A DNA stretch of 64,000 bases, taken from positions 18,493,450-18,557,449 of the forward strand of contig OU862927.1 in the NCBI GenBank assembly GCA_917880885.1, read 5' to 3'. The notes beneath the pieces were generated by a model. It did no database searches and was not told the DNA's origin. It saw only the letters and a program-made list of their open reading frames with translations. Below are positions 9,020-20,815 of the stretch, piece by piece. The position numbers were made by a program, and so were the translations under genes. The DNA comes from Limnephilus marmoratus. Taxonomy: Eukaryota > Arthropoda > Insecta > Trichoptera > Limnephilidae. How positions within the stretch are numbered: the stretch's first letter is position 1; the number at the start of each line of letters is the position of its first letter.

Positions 9020-10540
9020 ATGGATTAAATCAACACCCCACAATGATATTTACATGATATGAGATTTTCACTACAGAAAGTGTTATCATGAATAATTTTT
9101 GGTTTATACACGATTTTTATATTTTTCTCATGTCAACGAAAATTGTTTCGTGTTAAGAAAATTCACATAAACCTTTAACAACATATTCAAATTTATCGAT
9201 ATAAATATTACATAATTTTTCCATTGTGTTGTATTCTCGATAACACTAATTAAATATGGGCAACTTAATTGACAGAGTGCTCGTCCTAGCAGAGCACTAT
9301 TTCCACAGGCTACCCTTATTCTAGTAATTGAATCTCCCAGTGGGCGGGCAGTGGGGCGGTGTGCGAGGGCGGGGGTGTAGTGCGGATGCACAATATTGTC
9401 GGCAACAGCCGCCCTGAAACAACACAAGGACGGAAATCAGATCAGTTGAAATATGTTTATCGATGGCATTTTCCGTATATTCTACATTAGGGTCATTGTA
9501 TTCGAATTTGATATTGAATCAAAGGGTTGCGAGATTTTTTTTTTCAATTTACTATTTTTAATTTAACAGTCGCTGTACGAAGATTTTTAGGAAAGGCATT
9601 TCCATGTTTGTCTATTTTCAAGTTACAAGTGGTCTATGGGGGTTAAAATTCTAAATAGCATGACGACTACATTGATTCCAGTTGATTAGTCAGACATCTC
9701 TAAATACTTAGTTTTGAGATAAGGGGCCGTTCAAGTATTACGTAACGCACTTGGGGGGTCTTGTAAAACATTATTGTGCATTAAGTGGGGGTGAGAGAGG
9801 GAAGGGGGGTCGGACAACGCGTTACGTAACATGTTTTTATTTATTTAGATAAAAAAAACTAGGGAATTAAAATCTTCCAAGTTGGCAATCCTTTTGGTTC
9901 TCGAAATCTCTTGTTTTATTTATTGCCAAAAACGCGATTAAAACAAGAAAAAAGGTATTTAAGCGACTTTTGAAAGCAATAGTCGAATGTTCACCATAAA
10001 TCAAATGTTATTATACGTGACAGTGTTTTAGATATTAAATATTTTATAAAGTAACACTGGGAGGCATAACGGTCCTGCACATTGGTACGACATTTTAAAA
10101 TATCTTACTGGTGACACAGATAACATCAACATTTCGTTTAATTCACTTCAAGTTTTTCAGCATTATAATTGATTTTGTAGTGTTTATGGGTAATCTGAGT
10201 ATTACACCAGATATATGGTACACTTTTACACATAGACACACATTTTACACTTAAATCTAGATGCTCAACTCAAATTTCGATTTTTCGGAATAATCTGACT
10301 AATCAACTGGACGATAGATATATGAAAAAAAAATTGTTGAACTTTCTCAATTATTATTTGATGTGCTTTATAGCATGGAGACCAAATAGTGGAATTGTAT
10401 TCTAAACTACTTCTTACTAAAGAAATAAATTCTCTTCGAATATAAAAGATCGTGAAAAGTGGTATTAAAAATCGTATTAAACTAATCCCCCTTAGTAATA
10501 AGAGTTTTCATATTTTACACCGATAGTAATTTGTTTACGA
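9020..10540. other. No gene recognised; two repeat fragments
   Basis: A GC-richer stretch at 9290-9420 has reading frames without recognisable domains. 9723-9830 is a MITE-like block with GGCCGTTCAAGTATTACGTA on the left and GCGTTACGTAAC on the right. 10030-10230 (family K: GTAACACTGGGAGGCATAACG, GGTAATCTGAGTATTACACC) recurs at 50.0 and 53.15 kb. The rest is AT-rich. Confidence 0.5.
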
Positions 10541-10547
10541 TAAATAA

Positions 10548-10616
10548 ATGAAAAACCTCACCCCAGGAACCCGGGCACCCCTGCTGAGTCACTAAACATA
10601 GCGAACCACTTGAGGT
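10548..10616 (-). repeat. Family B fragment (minus)
   Basis: Reverse complement of the GTTCGCTATGTTTAGTGACT...GGGTTCCTGGGGTGAGG segment of family B. It ends abruptly at GAGGTG; the following 180 bp begin TGTTAGTGGGAATGC and contain AATAAAG, possibly an LTR piece, but no second boundary was found. Confidence 0.6.
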
Positions 10617-10851
10617 GTTAGTGGGAATGCTTTATGACTACGAGGTCATTTGAATAGTTCGCGGAGCGTAAATAAAGTTTACGGCCTTATATAGAGCGCC
10701 AGTATGTACCCAGTTTCATTAACACGACCGTTAAATAATGGTAACGCACAAATATTATGTATCAACAGTCCGTTATGGTAATGCGCGTTATCATTCCACG
10801 ACAAAATATTCCCGACAAAATATCCTCCGGCAAAATATCCTAAGGCCAAAA

Positions 10852-11482
10852 CATTAACTAACTAACCATCACGCCGTTTCCCCGCAGGGGTAGGCAGAGA
10901 GGACGGACCGCCAAACATCCCGGTCTTGGCACACATTCCTTGCCTCGTTTACATTCATACAACGTCTCATACATTCTCTTCTATTATTCTGACTCTTGAC
11001 ATGGCCCGACTCGAGTATCTGATTCACTTGGTCGTGCCATGTCTTTCTTGGGCGTCCTCGACTTCTTCTACCATTCACATTTGCGTCATATATTCTCCTT
11101 ACACTCCTTTCCTCGTTCATTCGCTCTACATGCCCAAACCATCGGAGCGTTCCTTTCTTGAACTTACTCATCACGCTTACATCAGCCTTGCATTCTTTGC
11201 GGATTTCCACATTTCTCACACGATCATACATGGTTTTACCACACATACGCCTCAGGGATCTCATTTCTATAGCGTTCAGTCTACTTTCATCCTTCCTCTG
11301 CCAGTTCCATGCCTCACTGCTATACATCAGGGTAGGTACCAGTACTCCATTATGGACGGCTAGTTTCGCGTCTTTGGACAGTTTTTTGTTGGTGCCAACG
11401 GCGTTCAGTCCTCCATTAATAGAGTTACCTGCATTCACCCTTCTTTCAATATCTCTATCAGCCTTCCCATCTCTCGTAATTT
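10852..11482 (-). mobile_element. RTE-like LINE, second copy (C-terminal part)
   Basis: The minus-strand frame from 11438 to 10869 is open for 189 codons and matches the 3' half of the 0.7-1.9 kb element: NAGNSINGGLNAVG, NWQRKDESRLNAIEMRSLRR, MCGKTMYDRVRNVEIRKEC, GRRSRGRPRKTWHDQV, ending SAYPCGETA-stop. It reads through the site where the first copy has lost one base. The 3' tail is GGTTAGTTAGTTAATG. The 5' end is truncated and abuts a family A SINE at about 11483. Confidence 0.88.
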
Positions 11483-11787
11483 CACAATTTATTCATTAAA
11501 AATAATATATAGTATAATTGCGGCATGTTCCAGAGTGTAAAATACTCTCAGTATCGCCCCGGTGTAAGACCACCATTCAGAATTGAAACGTTGCTTGAAA
11601 TGGCTTCTGTCATGTTTGGTGACCAGATCTGAATAGCCAGGTACTTTCCCACCTTCCTCTTCCCTATCTCCTTCCTCTCCACACTACCTTCAGCCTCACA
11701 ACATACCCCAATTGGGGATACCATAGTCCCACTGGCTCCAGACGGGAGCAGTTGGGACTCTTGTGCGGTATTCATGTAAAAAAAACC
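11483..11787 (+). mobile_element. Family A SINE, plus copy lacking the tRNA head
   Basis: Body from TTTCACAATTTATTCATT through GCGGCATGTTCCAGAGTG, GACCACCATTCAGAATTG and GGGAGCAGTTGGGACTCTTG to the end ATTCATGTAAAAAAAACC. The tRNA-related head is missing where the LINE begins. Confidence 0.8.
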
Positions 11788-11865
11788 CCCTACAAAATAT
11801 CTACTAAAATTTAACCTAACCTTTACTAATCTAACCTAACCTAATCTAATCTAACCTAACCTAAT

Positions 11866-12185
11866 AAAAAATGGAACAAAAATAATACCGATAACAAAAA
11901 TAGTAAAACGGGACAAAAATATTAAAATGAGTCAAAAATAATACCGATAACAAAAATAGTAAAACGGGACAAAAATATTAAAATGAGTCAAAAATAATAC
12001 CGATAACAAAAATATTAAAATGGGGCAAAAATAATACCGATAACAAAAATAGTAAAACGGGACAAGAATAGTAAAATGGGACAAAAATAATACCGATAAC
12101 AAAAATATTTAAACGGTCATAAATAGTAAAATGGGACAAAAATAATACCGGTAACAAAAATAGTAAAATGATTCAAAATAATACC
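11866..12185. repeat. 56-bp-type tandem array
   Basis: Units built from AATAATACCGATAACAAAAA, AGTAAAACGGGAC and ATATTAAAATGAGTC blocks repeat about six times with block loss. The left flank (11808-11862) is a degenerate run of CTAACCTAACCTAATCTAAT. Non-coding. Confidence 0.8.
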
Positions 12186-12299
12186 GACATCAATTATTTA
12201 TTGTCTTTACAGGATGTCTGTATTGTTTTTGTCCCATTTTTTTGTTAGGTTAGGTCAGGTTATTTTTTAGTAGATATTTTGTTTGGCGGTGTTTTGTCC

Positions 12300-12500
12300 G
12301 GTTCCATGCCAACTCAGAATAAAGTCAACTCAACATTTTCTTAGAAAAGTCATTAAAAGCTATGAAAAAAATCATTTTAAAATAACACATAACCCTAACC
12401 TAACGTAACCTATTTAACCAATTTTTAAATATATTTTCTATCACTTTTAATAACTTTTCAAACTAGGTTCTGAGTTGGTTTCATTCTGAGTTATCCGGTC
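12300..12500. mobile_element. Family F MITE, second copy
   Basis: Inverted arms CCAACTCAGAATAAAGTC...GAAAAGTCATTAAAAGC and ACTTTTAATAACTTTTC...GGTTTCATTCTGAGTT surround ACCCTAACCTAACGTAACC, the reverse complement of the TTAGG-containing centre of the 5.1 kb copy. Confidence 0.7.
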
Positions 12501-12719
12501 ACCGTTATGTCCGTAGGATATTTTGTCGGGAAAAAGTCGCCGAACCGTCAGTTATGAAGTAGATACTAACAGTGGCGTGCTTGGCGCTATGACCGGCTGT
12601 GGCTTTTCGTTTACATTACACATTTCAACCGATGTACGCTTCGCGTGTTATTGATTAATGAACGTAATTGAACTGCTTTTTAAATACATCACCATGTATC
12701 CTTTCCGAAGACCCAATTC

Positions 12720-13045
12720 AAACATATTCAGACCTTCATGGCAAGGTACTGTTTAATGAACAATATATTTTATGTACTGGTAATTTCGAATACTGGTCAC
12801 ACCGGACAAGCAATACTTTAGTTCTAATTTCTACCACCAAAATCATTCTCGTCCAAAGTGTCCTGGTGTGTACAGCTATCAGATTTAGCCTCGCAACTTT
12901 CTGTGATTTATTATTGTGTCGCGTTAATTGAGTTTGACTAACAAATAAAGTGAATCTCTGTTAATAATTAATCCATCTTATCATTTGACTCCCGTGACAC
13001 ATATGAAAGTGTTGATTTGGTAAGATTGACACTTCCATACCTTTT
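12720..13045. repeat. Family H repeat
   Basis: Shares with the minus strand of 30.99-31.14 and 31.55-31.65 kb the segments CAAGCAATACTTTAGTTC, CAAAGTGTCCTGGTGTGTAC, AGATTTAGCCTCGCAACTTT and CGCGTTAATTGAGTTTGAC. No coding sense found. It serves as the empty-site reference for the MITE at 31.14 kb. Confidence 0.65.
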
Positions 13046-13331
13046 TCTTTCTCAACAACGTGATAGGTAATGGTCGATATGTAAATTATCCACATAAGAG
13101 TTATTATTCGAAATGGTGTCACAATCCAACATTTCATAATGTTGGCAATGTTTCATAATGTTAACAACAATCCCAACAATGTTTTCCACAAATTTTACAC
13201 ACACTATTTCCCAAGTTTCTTTAGAAAATATAGAATGCCGCAAGACAAACTATACTAAAACCTTTAATTAAATTAATACAATAAAAGCAAAACTCAATCG
13301 AAAATAAGAAAATAGAAAAAACAGAAAAATA

Positions 13332-14117
13332 CAGAGTGTCCGGGGGGCATATTTCCAAAACCTATACCGATTCAGTCGCGGTAGCGACAATTTACATTTT
13401 AAATATACCTCTATATTGGTTATTTTTTATCACATTACAAAAACAAAAATTGTTCTAAAATCTAGATAAAATAATCTTTCTGATGTGTATATTAGAAATT
13501 AATAATTTTATATCAAAATATTTAAATTTTAATATTATTCCCACGTAATGTAAATACACATCTATATTGATAATTTTTTATCACTTTGCAAAAACAAAAA
13601 TTGTTCTAAAATCTAGATAAAATAATCTTTCCAATGTGTATATTAGAAATCAATAATTTTATTTCTAAATATTTAAATTTTGATATTGAAAATGTAAAGC
13701 GACTGAACAGGTATAGGTTTTGGAAATACGCGTCCGGGGGTAAAGTGCGTTAACGTCGGGAGGTGATTCTACATGATAGGTATTATAAGTAAAAAAGAAA
13801 AATAACTTTTTTCGAAATTCCAACTTTTAGGGGTGGTTTTGTAGTAAAAAGATAAAAATAGACCGGCGTGTGCCGCCAGCTTTATTATTTTCCGCTGTTA
13901 CCATACGGGCCAATCACAATCATGCAATGTTGCCACAATCGTGCCCGGCGGGCGCTCAGCAAGTAAGATCGTACTTCACACTAAGGAATTTTAAGGTACG
14001 TCTTTTTGTATGGGAAAAAAATGTTGGAATTTCGGAAAAAGTTGTTAATCTTTTTTACTCCCACCATCATGTAGAATCACCTCCCGAAGTTAATGCACTT
14101 TACCCCCGGACACCCTG
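13332..14117. mobile_element. TA-flanked MITE with long inverted ends
   Basis: Begins CAGAGTGTCCGGGGG and ends CCCCCGGACACCCTG, flanked by TA on both sides. After removal of an inner insertion the left arm continues TAAAGTGCGTTAACGTCGGG...GATTCTACATGAT, which pairs with the right arm ATCATGTAGAATCACCTCCC. TA duplication and CAGGGTGTCC ends suggest a Tc1/mariner-related MITE. Confidence 0.75.
13347..13731. mobile_element. Inner MITE with a 151-bp internal tandem duplication
   Basis: Ends GGCATATTTCCAAAACCTAT and GTATAGGTTTTGGAAATACG are inverted. GTCCGGGGG occurs on both outer sides, consistent with an 8-9 bp target duplication. Inside, a 151-bp unit with TTGTTCTAAAATCTAGATAA occurs twice in tandem. 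Confidence 0.7.
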
Positions 14118-14479
14118 TATATTGTTTCAGATTTTCGATTGAGTTTCGCTTATATTATCTTTATTTAATTAAATATTACAATTTGAGGTTTTACTGATAA
14201 ATTTAAAATAAAAATTAAATATACTATAACCATTCAAGCAAAAATTTTGGTTGTGATTAGCCCCTCACCAGATCAACGCTGATAAAGTCCCACGACTATT
14301 TTTTTTTTTCTATTTTTTTACTTGGTTAATTTTGTTATCAGTAAACAGAGAGTTTATTATTTTAATCTTTACTTGTAACATATCTATGATTGATTACCCG
14401 CCTCACTAGACAATATCTGTTTGGAAACGAATAGCGATAATTTTTTACATTTTAAAAATTAAATTCTGCTACACACGTG

Positions 14480-14875
14480 ATACAAAAAATAACTCCGTTT
14501 TTGGTTCTTCGAGATGGATGTGAACCCGATATTATAATTATTTATATATATTTATATATATACGCACGCGGTTTTGTATTTTTGGCTTTCACTCTTCAAG
14601 GCTGTTCTAGGCCATCATTTTTGGAGAGGAGAGAGAAATGGTTAACTTTCGTATTAATTTTATTGAAATGGGCAAATTTCAAAATTATGCTGTGGATTAG
14701 TATCGAGTTCATACTTAGAAGAGATGAGATGTTGAATGGGGGAGGCAATTTTAGAAAAGGCTTGAAAGAAGAGAGGATATATGTTTAGAGAGGGACAACC
14801 AAAAAATATGTGATCAAAATTTCCCGTTTCCAGACCGATAAAATGCACAATCTGGAGAGTCAAGGACATGAATTA
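14480..14875 (-). pseudogene. LINE C-terminal fragment (HIFFGCP motif)
   Basis: The minus-strand frame contains LETGNFDHIFFGCPSLN, similar to the E.x.HxxxxCP motif at the C terminus of I/R1/Jockey-group LINE ORF2 proteins. No other domain is visible. Tentative. Confidence 0.4.
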
Positions 14876-15339
14876 GAAAAAGGCTTTTAAAAAATTTATT
14901 TTTTAAGTCTTAACCAAAAGTTTTTATTTAAAACGGTACGGCCATGTCGTTTTATATTATTATTACCATAAATTATGGAATAACTAGCTATAAAATGCAT
15001 CGTGCAAGAACATCGCGTCTATTACAAAAGTGCAGCATGGAAGTTTGCCAAGTTTAAGCTTCCTTAGGTCCAGAGCAAGAACCATCAGACCAGCTTTAAA
15101 TTGATATCATAATGTTTCCCGGCTTAGCGAAATAACTGTGTAGCTGTGTAGTTTTACAAAAATCATTTTATGACCCAGTGGAATACAAACTCGTAGTGTA
15201 ATATTTTGGTGTAATGCAAATAATTAATTCTCGTTTTTGCAAGCTGCGATTAATCGGGAGATAAATCTTGGAATATTTTTTTGATAGCCTTCCTAAGTTC
15301 AATGTCAATTTTGACATGATTTTTTTTTTTTTTTTTAGA

Positions 15340-15700
15340 TTTTTTTATTTTTTATTTTTTTTATTTTTTATTAGTAATAGAAGGTACATAAATTACAAAT
15401 AATTTTTATACAGTAATTAATTACATAGTAGAATATTTGATGTACCCCCATAATTAAGCAAGGCTTGTGTGTATGGGGGGGTGTTATTGTATTGCTTTTT
15501 TTTATATCATTCAGTTTAAGTTTTCAGTATAATTTTTGAGGTGAGTTTTAAAATTTTTTATATTGGTATTCATGTTTCTAATTTTTTCTGGTAATGAATT
15601 AAAAAATTTTGCCCCGAGATATTTATGACTCAATTGTCCAATTTTTTTTTTACATTTTGTTTTTTACATGATGTAGCAATAACAACAGAAAACGCATTTT
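15340..15700 (-). pseudogene. CR1/Jockey-like LINE C terminus
   Basis: Minus strand encodes GQLSHKYLGAKFFNSLPEKI then NTNIKNFKTHLKNYTENLN-stop, the typical final segment of CR1/Jockey-like reverse transcriptases. The 3' end carries long T/A runs (tail). Truncated upstream near 15700. Confidence 0.65.
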
Positions 15701-15959
15701 CTATGTCTGTTCTGGTATTTAACTTGACTGAAATAGTTAGTTCTTTTCACTAAAAATTCATAAGAATTAAACAATTACCTATATTAAATCAACAAGGATT
15801 TTTTCCGTTCTCATTATTATAAAAGTTGGGAAGCTGATTGTCCATTTGGCAGACCTAACAAAATGGATTATAAGCTTTCATTCTAAACATTGAAAAATGT
15901 ACATATAGATAGTAATGACAGTTCAATTTGTGTCAATCACAAATAGAATACAAGGTATC

Positions 15960-16395
15960 TGAATGGGGGTCTGCCTTGAGCACTTATACACATACAGAGC
16001 GGCTCAACACAGCCCAAAAAGTAGCGCTAAAGCAATACTAAAAAAATCCGGTTAGAACCGAAAGTAGAAATATTTTAAAACTTTACTTTTTATAGTCTAC
16101 AATGTACAGAGGGTTTATTAAAAAAAAATACTTTCAAAAATATCTAAATACTGAATACTCCACTGCCCAACATAAGTACTCAGCCAGAGTAACAAGCAAA
16201 AATATACTGGTTACTCCCAGTTTGAACACATTTTTGGACAGAGAAATATTAAATTCTATGCCACGAAACTATACAATGAGGTACCAAATCAAACAAAAAA
16301 AACTGAAATTAATACATTTTAAACATAAGTAAAAACATGGTTCAGAGAACAAAGTGATAATCAACTTATAAACATTATGAAGACCATTTAAAGGC
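15960..16395 (+). pseudogene. LINE C-terminal fragment, plus strand
   Basis: Over frameshifts the plus strand encodes KYSARVTSKNILVTP, then FGQRNIKFYATKLYNEVPNQ and VKTWFREQ. This matches the ending of CR1/Jockey-type ORF2 (FG.R...YYA.KLYN.LP). Further upstream HLYTYRAAQHSPK resembles the preceding part of the thumb region. It stops just before a T2 foldback element. Confidence 0.55.
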
Positions 16396-16416
16396 AACCT
16401 GAAACTAAATACAAAA

Positions 16417-16767
16417 TATCATTGAAGAAGAAGATAAGAATAATAATAGAAAGAGAACAAGACACAGAAAAATAGAAAAAGATAAATATCGCAGCTGGGA
16501 TTCAAACCCAGAACCTCTCGTCTAACCGGGAAGTACGCGTTTACCAATTCCGCCATTGCCACCTTCTGTCAAACCGTCATATCAGTCAATCTCATATTTA
16601 AAATTTTAGAATTAAAAATATTATCTTCAACATTTTTTCTAAGAGTGGTTCTGAGTTCGAGACTCAGTTGCGACCATTATTTTTTTACCGTTATTTTTCT
16701 GTGTCGTGTTCTTTTTCATATTTTCATTTAGATTACTATCTATAGTTATCTTCTTCTTCAATGATAT
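16417..16767. mobile_element. tRNA-bearing foldback element, type T2
   Basis: Outer inverted ends TATCATTGAAGAAGAAGATA and TATCTTCTTCTTCAATGATA. Next inside on both arms come CTAAACGAAAATATG-type and AGAGAACAAGACACAGAAAA sequences, then GGTCGCAACTGGG, the T-arm and acceptor of a tRNA-like unit. The left arm holds a nearly full antisense cloverleaf (16489-16563) and the right arm only its 3' half (16641-16675). Related copies: 26.3, 33.2 and 40.0 kb. Confidence 0.8.
16489..16563 (-). tRNA. tRNA-like sequence (T2 type), probable pseudo-tRNA
   Basis: On the minus strand: GGTGGCAATGGCGGAATTGG (A-box region), a presumed anticodon arm ending GGTTAGACGAGAGG, then TTCTGGGTTTGAATCCCAG (T-arm with B box) and CTGCGA. 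The acceptor is imperfect here; combining copies gives a GGTCGCA/TGCGACC stem. The best anticodon-arm fold is a short stem CGTC/GACG around ACGGTTA in the 33.6 kb copy, with no U at position 33. Unlikely to function in translation. Confidence 0.55.
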
Positions 16768-17078
16768 ATTAAATTGATGGGAATAACCTACAAAAGGTAT
16801 AAAAAGAGAGTTTTTCTTACAAAAAACTTAATACAAAAGTTTGAAAAACTAAAGACCTCAGATATTCTTATATTATACTCGGTAGGTTATACTTATCATG
16901 TACAAACTTTGCCAAAGAAACTAATTCAAAATAAAGATAAATAAAAAACAAAAAGGGCAATATTATTAAATAATATCGTGTTATATGTGTTATTATTAAA
17001 TAATATCGTGTTAGTAAGTGTTTGAACACGTTATACAAATTTTGTAAAACATGTTCCAACACTTATTGCATTACTTAA

Positions 17079-17797
17079 GGGCGTTTAACGAGCCAGCGGC
17101 TGAAAATCCACATTTCGTCGAAAGATGTTCTTACGACCGTACAGGGCGGTTCTAATGAGAAAGATTAATTATTCTCCGTACCGGCTTTTAAAAATTATAA
17201 CTCAATATCGATTTTATTTCATTCCAAATTTGCTTTAATTTATACCTACATCCAAAAATGCTGAAAAGCGTGATGATAAAACTATTAAAATTGTGTAATT
17301 TTTGTAATTATTTATTGATCATAAGTATTTATCATTTTTCAATAATGTCTAAGCAAAATAAGAATAATAAAAAAATCTGAAATATTTTGTTTGTAATTGC
17401 GCAAATAAATGCACAAACGGACCAATTTTCGCCAAGAAACACATGTACGTATATAATTTTTAATGATTTTATTTAAAATAAAATAAAAATTCTGAAACAT
17501 GCGTTTCCCAGATAATATATTGATTTATTTTACTACATGATTATATGATTTGAAATGGGTGTGGTATAATACAAAATCTTTTGTGAAAATTTAACAAATC
17601 TGCCAACGACTTATGGTATAACCTTATTATACTCGTACTAAAAATAAACATTTTTTTTCTCAAAATTTGAATCATACGTTTACTAGATAAAAGAACAATC
17701 TTTCGAAATAATTTTTTAATTTTTTGTGAAAAGAGTCAATACGTCTAAAATCTGATTTAAAAATGACCTATTTCTGGTTTTCTCTGGTTGTACGCTC
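17079..17797. mobile_element. Family D MITE, TTAA-flanked (piggyBac-like)
   Basis: TTAA on both sides (17075-17078, 17798-17801). Ends GGGCGTTTAACGAGCC and, reversed, GAGCGTACAACCAG are imperfect inverted repeats. Body marks: AAATCCACATTTCGTCGAAAG, GTACAGGGCGG, GAGAAAGATTAATTATTCTC. No coding capacity. Copies at 26.4, 60.0 (partial, minus) and 62.4 kb. TTAA duplications imply mobilisation by a piggyBac-type transposase. Confidence 0.85.
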
Positions 17798-18245
17798 TTA
17801 ATCTAGAAATTGTATTTAATTTTTAAAAATAACTACAAAAAAAATTGCTAAAAATCGTTGCTTAAATCGGAAAAAAAGTGGTTGCACGCCGCTGTGCGAA
17901 TTAAATTACAATCTGTTATCATCCCTTAAAGACGAAAAGATAAATCTGTGTTTTTCTGTACAAAGGATCTAGTATTTTTATAATAAATCAACCCGCCCCA
18001 CAAATCCTCCAGTTTCCCCTATCGGGTAGTTAAGTGACGGTACTGAGATAAAAGAGCTTTTTATCCGTGACCACAGACCATAAACCTAGTGGGAATTGAT
18101 CGGTTTAAGCCCTTCATGGGCCGTCATAGAGCTTTATACGAAAGACAAATTAATAACCGGGAAATTCTTATAACTTACCGAGGCAATATGTTATAGGTAA
18201 TAGGTATCTTAAAATACATGATTCTTAATATTTTCAGTCATGGAA

Positions 18246-18539
18246 TCTTCACATAGTATAAAATAAAGTCGCTCCCGCTGTATATGCGCTTAGATCTTTT
18301 AAACTACGCGACGGATTTTCATGCGGTTTTCAGCAATAGATAGAGTAATTCAAGAGGAAGGTTTATATGTGTAAAACATGCATATTATAGTAGAGGAAAG
18401 TCGAGAAATTCAAAGATCCAATTCAGGCAGCGTGCAGCTGGCAAGCAGGCGGTGTGAATTTGATATGTATGCAAATTAACGGATGGCGTTGGTCATAAAG
18501 GTTGGGTAAGCTACAACAACGTGTAGCCGGGTCTGCTAG
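18246..18539 (+). mobile_element. Helitron family 3, short non-autonomous copy
   Basis: Contains AAAGTCGCTCCCGCTG, CTTTTAAACTACGCGACGG, GAGTAATTCAAGAGGAAGG and ends GTGTAGCCGGGTCTG then CTAG followed by T. Two further copies lie in tandem at 53.75-54.3 kb. The exact 5' TC is uncertain. Confidence 0.75.
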
Positions 18540-18544
18540 TAAAG

Positions 18545-19860
18545 AATAACACAATGAATTTACGTTAGTTGGTTGTTTTGGGGTCAGCGTATTCGCCTTC
18601 CATCTTCGACCAAGTATATACCTTGGTCGAAGCCTTGCTTGCAGCTGATCAGTGGTCGTTTCATTTTTTTTTTTAATTTTAATTTAAACAGTGAATTTCA
18701 CTTCTCTTTAAAAAAAATACATATTTTGATTTTCTCGTGATTTTTCACGGGTCTGGGCTAGTTGTTGACACTTTTCAAATCGCAAGTACGCCCCACTGTT
18801 GAAAGTGGCAGCCACCTCTGTTTTAGAGCCTTAAAATACCTGAAAAACCCTTGACTCTGTGCAGAATCGGGCGGTCTGTCTGATAGATTTCCCTATCTTA
18901 ACAAACGGACTTCAATCTTCACACCGCAGGCGTCAGGAAAGTATGATGTTATTGTACTACCGGTATTACAATTGAAGATGCTCCGAGGAACTAGCGTCAT
19001 GGATCCCTTCGGCACCGATGCACAGCCGGGAAACACGCCGTACGCGCGAGCAAATATGTAGGTACACGGTTGACATTTTGTCACATGAGAACGGTTCGCT
19101 TCCACGACCTGTAGTTTTCAAATGTTCAAAAAGAAAAAAGATTATGTCACCCGATGACCAAGAATGTACCTGACTTATCCCAAGTGCTAAAGCTAGTTCT
19201 ATTACAAATCAAATTAGAAAAAAAAACATAATTAATCGGTCTTAACTTGGCCCAAGACCTAGAAAGGTTCTTGTATTTCAGCCAGACCGACAGTCGAAAC
19301 TAATCTTGTAGGCCCGAGTGTGTTGACGCGACGCGATGTGTGTGTGAATGTCAATAGTTAATAACAATACAGGGGTATTATTGGTGTAGAGCGGTACCTA
19401 CGCATATTTTTGTATGCTTCCCGTTATTTTATTGATCTAATCCTGCGCGGAGGCCATATTCTCTACGTAAAATGGCCTTACGGTCGTTCCGACTCACCCA
19501 AAACTCAGGAAAAGCAACGTCACCATACAAAAAGGGACAAATTCCCATCCACGCACACAAAATATCTCCATTCAAGCTTTGGGCCATTTTTACTCAGCAC
19601 CTCGTAATAGATTCAATGTCATTTTCTCTATCGTCTTTACCGCAAGGATCAAATGGTGCCGTCTCGTTCAGACTTGAGCATTTCAAAGGAGGGAAAAGTA
19701 CAACCCGCGAACGGATTCTTATCTCCGTCTCGCTCAGACTTCAGAGTTTCCCGCCTAATAGAGAGACCGTCGCGGTGTCGTTTTGAAAATGGAACGGACC
19801 GGGCCGGCTGGTGTTGCCAGCGTTGGAATTTCAGCCTAAAAAACAATTTATAAAACGTTG
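18545..19860. other. No gene or repeat recognised
   Basis: Mixed base composition with a CTTCGACCAAGTATATACCT / CTTGGTCGAAG hairpin at about 18604-18634 and two similar stretches CCGTCTCGTTCAGACTTGAG and CCGTCTCGCTCAGACTTCAG at 19660-19745. Short open frames here lack recognisable domains. Confidence 0.4.
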
Positions 19861-20039
19861 GGTAGCTGGAAGGGTAGCTACCCCCGCACTTTTGGAGCCC
19901 ACGGGTTTAGATTTTTTGCCCTCTCGACTTTGTGTCAAGCTGAAAAAGGCCTACTCTGTCTTGCAGTAAGCGATTAATAAAAATTTCGGCTATAAACATT
20001 TTTTGAAACTTTTTAAAAGTTGCACTTTTTTATAGCGAA

Positions 20040-20580
20040 GTTTCGCTTCGCTTTCTTCTTCTTCGATGGCGCTACAGCCCATATCGAGCTTTGGCCTCCT
20101 GCAACAGTCGTCTCCAACTCCTCCTGTCCTCAGCGGCTGACTTCCAATTTGGTACCTGGAGAAGCTGTGCTGCATCCCCTCTTACTTCGTCTTCCCACCT
20201 CAGTCTGGGTCTTCCCACTTTTCTCTTTCCACCTGGGTGTCCAGTCAAAATTCTTTTTGGGACGCGTGTATCCGGCATTCTTTGTACATGCCCAGCCCAT
20301 CTCAGCCTGAGGAGTCTCATATGTGTTGAGATGCTAGGTGCCTTATATATATATTATACAATTCTGTATTGTGCCGGATGCGCCACTGTTCACCCTCTTT
20401 CACGGGTCCACATATTCTTCTCAGCACTTTTCTTTCAAAAGTATCCAGCATTTCAGCCATCTTTACCGTCAGTGTCAGCGCCTCACATCCATATGCCAAT
20501 ACAGTTCTAACAATGGTCTTATATATGGTTATTTTGGTTTTTCTGTGGACACTACGTGACTTAAACACTGGCAGCAAAGA
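20040..20580 (-). pseudogene. RTE-like LINE C-terminal fragment
   Basis: Two minus-strand frames joined near 20318 encode SRSVHRKTKITIYKTIVRTV, LAYGCEALTL, FERKVLRRICGPVKEGEQWR, then LRWAGHVQRMPDTRVPKRIL, GGKRKVGRPRLRWEDEVRGD and WKSAAEDRRSWRRLLQEAK, ending ARYGL-stop. This is the thumb and C-terminal tail of an RTE/BovB-like reverse transcriptase. The 3' end is a GAAGAAGAAG tail. 5' truncated, one frameshift. Confidence 0.85.
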
Positions 20581-20815
20581 GAAGTATGTTTATGTTGCAT
20601 GTATTGTAATGTGGATTTAAACCATAATAATTTTTCTTATGCATTTAACAGTTGTAACTGATCTATGCATTTTGGGGGCGTCGGTACTGTAGAATCGATC
20701 GTACAGACAAAAACTACTAAGGAAGAAAAAATGTGTATTTTTTTACCTCCACAGAAGGCTGAAAGAGCTTTAAGCTTTATCTGAAATTAACTCACAAATA
20801 TTTATCAAATATGCT

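Larger units (their letters stand above)
10799..12530. mobile_element. Family G inverted-repeat composite holding LINE, SINE and MITE copies
   Basis: Outer inverted motifs: left CGACAAAATATTCCCGACAA; right GGATATTTTGTCGGG (12517-12531). An inner pair lies at CAAAATATCTACTAAAATTT (11785) and TTTTAGTAGATATTTTG (12265), each next to TTAGG-type repeats. Inside lie the RTE-like copy, a family A SINE, a 56-bp tandem array and a family F MITE. Whether this is one element or stacked insertions is not settled. Confidence 0.45.
13288..14165. mobile_element. Element with T1-type termini, interior replaced by nested MITEs
   Basis: Left CAAAACTCAATCGAAAAT and right ATTTTCGATTGAGTTTCGC, followed by TTACAATTTGAGGTTTTAC, match the inverted termini of the tRNA-bearing elements at 51.2 and 63.7 kb. 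No tRNA-like sequence is left inside. Confidence 0.6.

Noticed and set aside
10617..10798. Possible LTR (TGTTAG start, AATAAAG)
   Set aside because: No matching end or target duplication could be found.
11808..11862. Telomere tract
   Set aside because: Only a short, degenerate run of CTAAC/CTAAT units inside an inverted-repeat composite.
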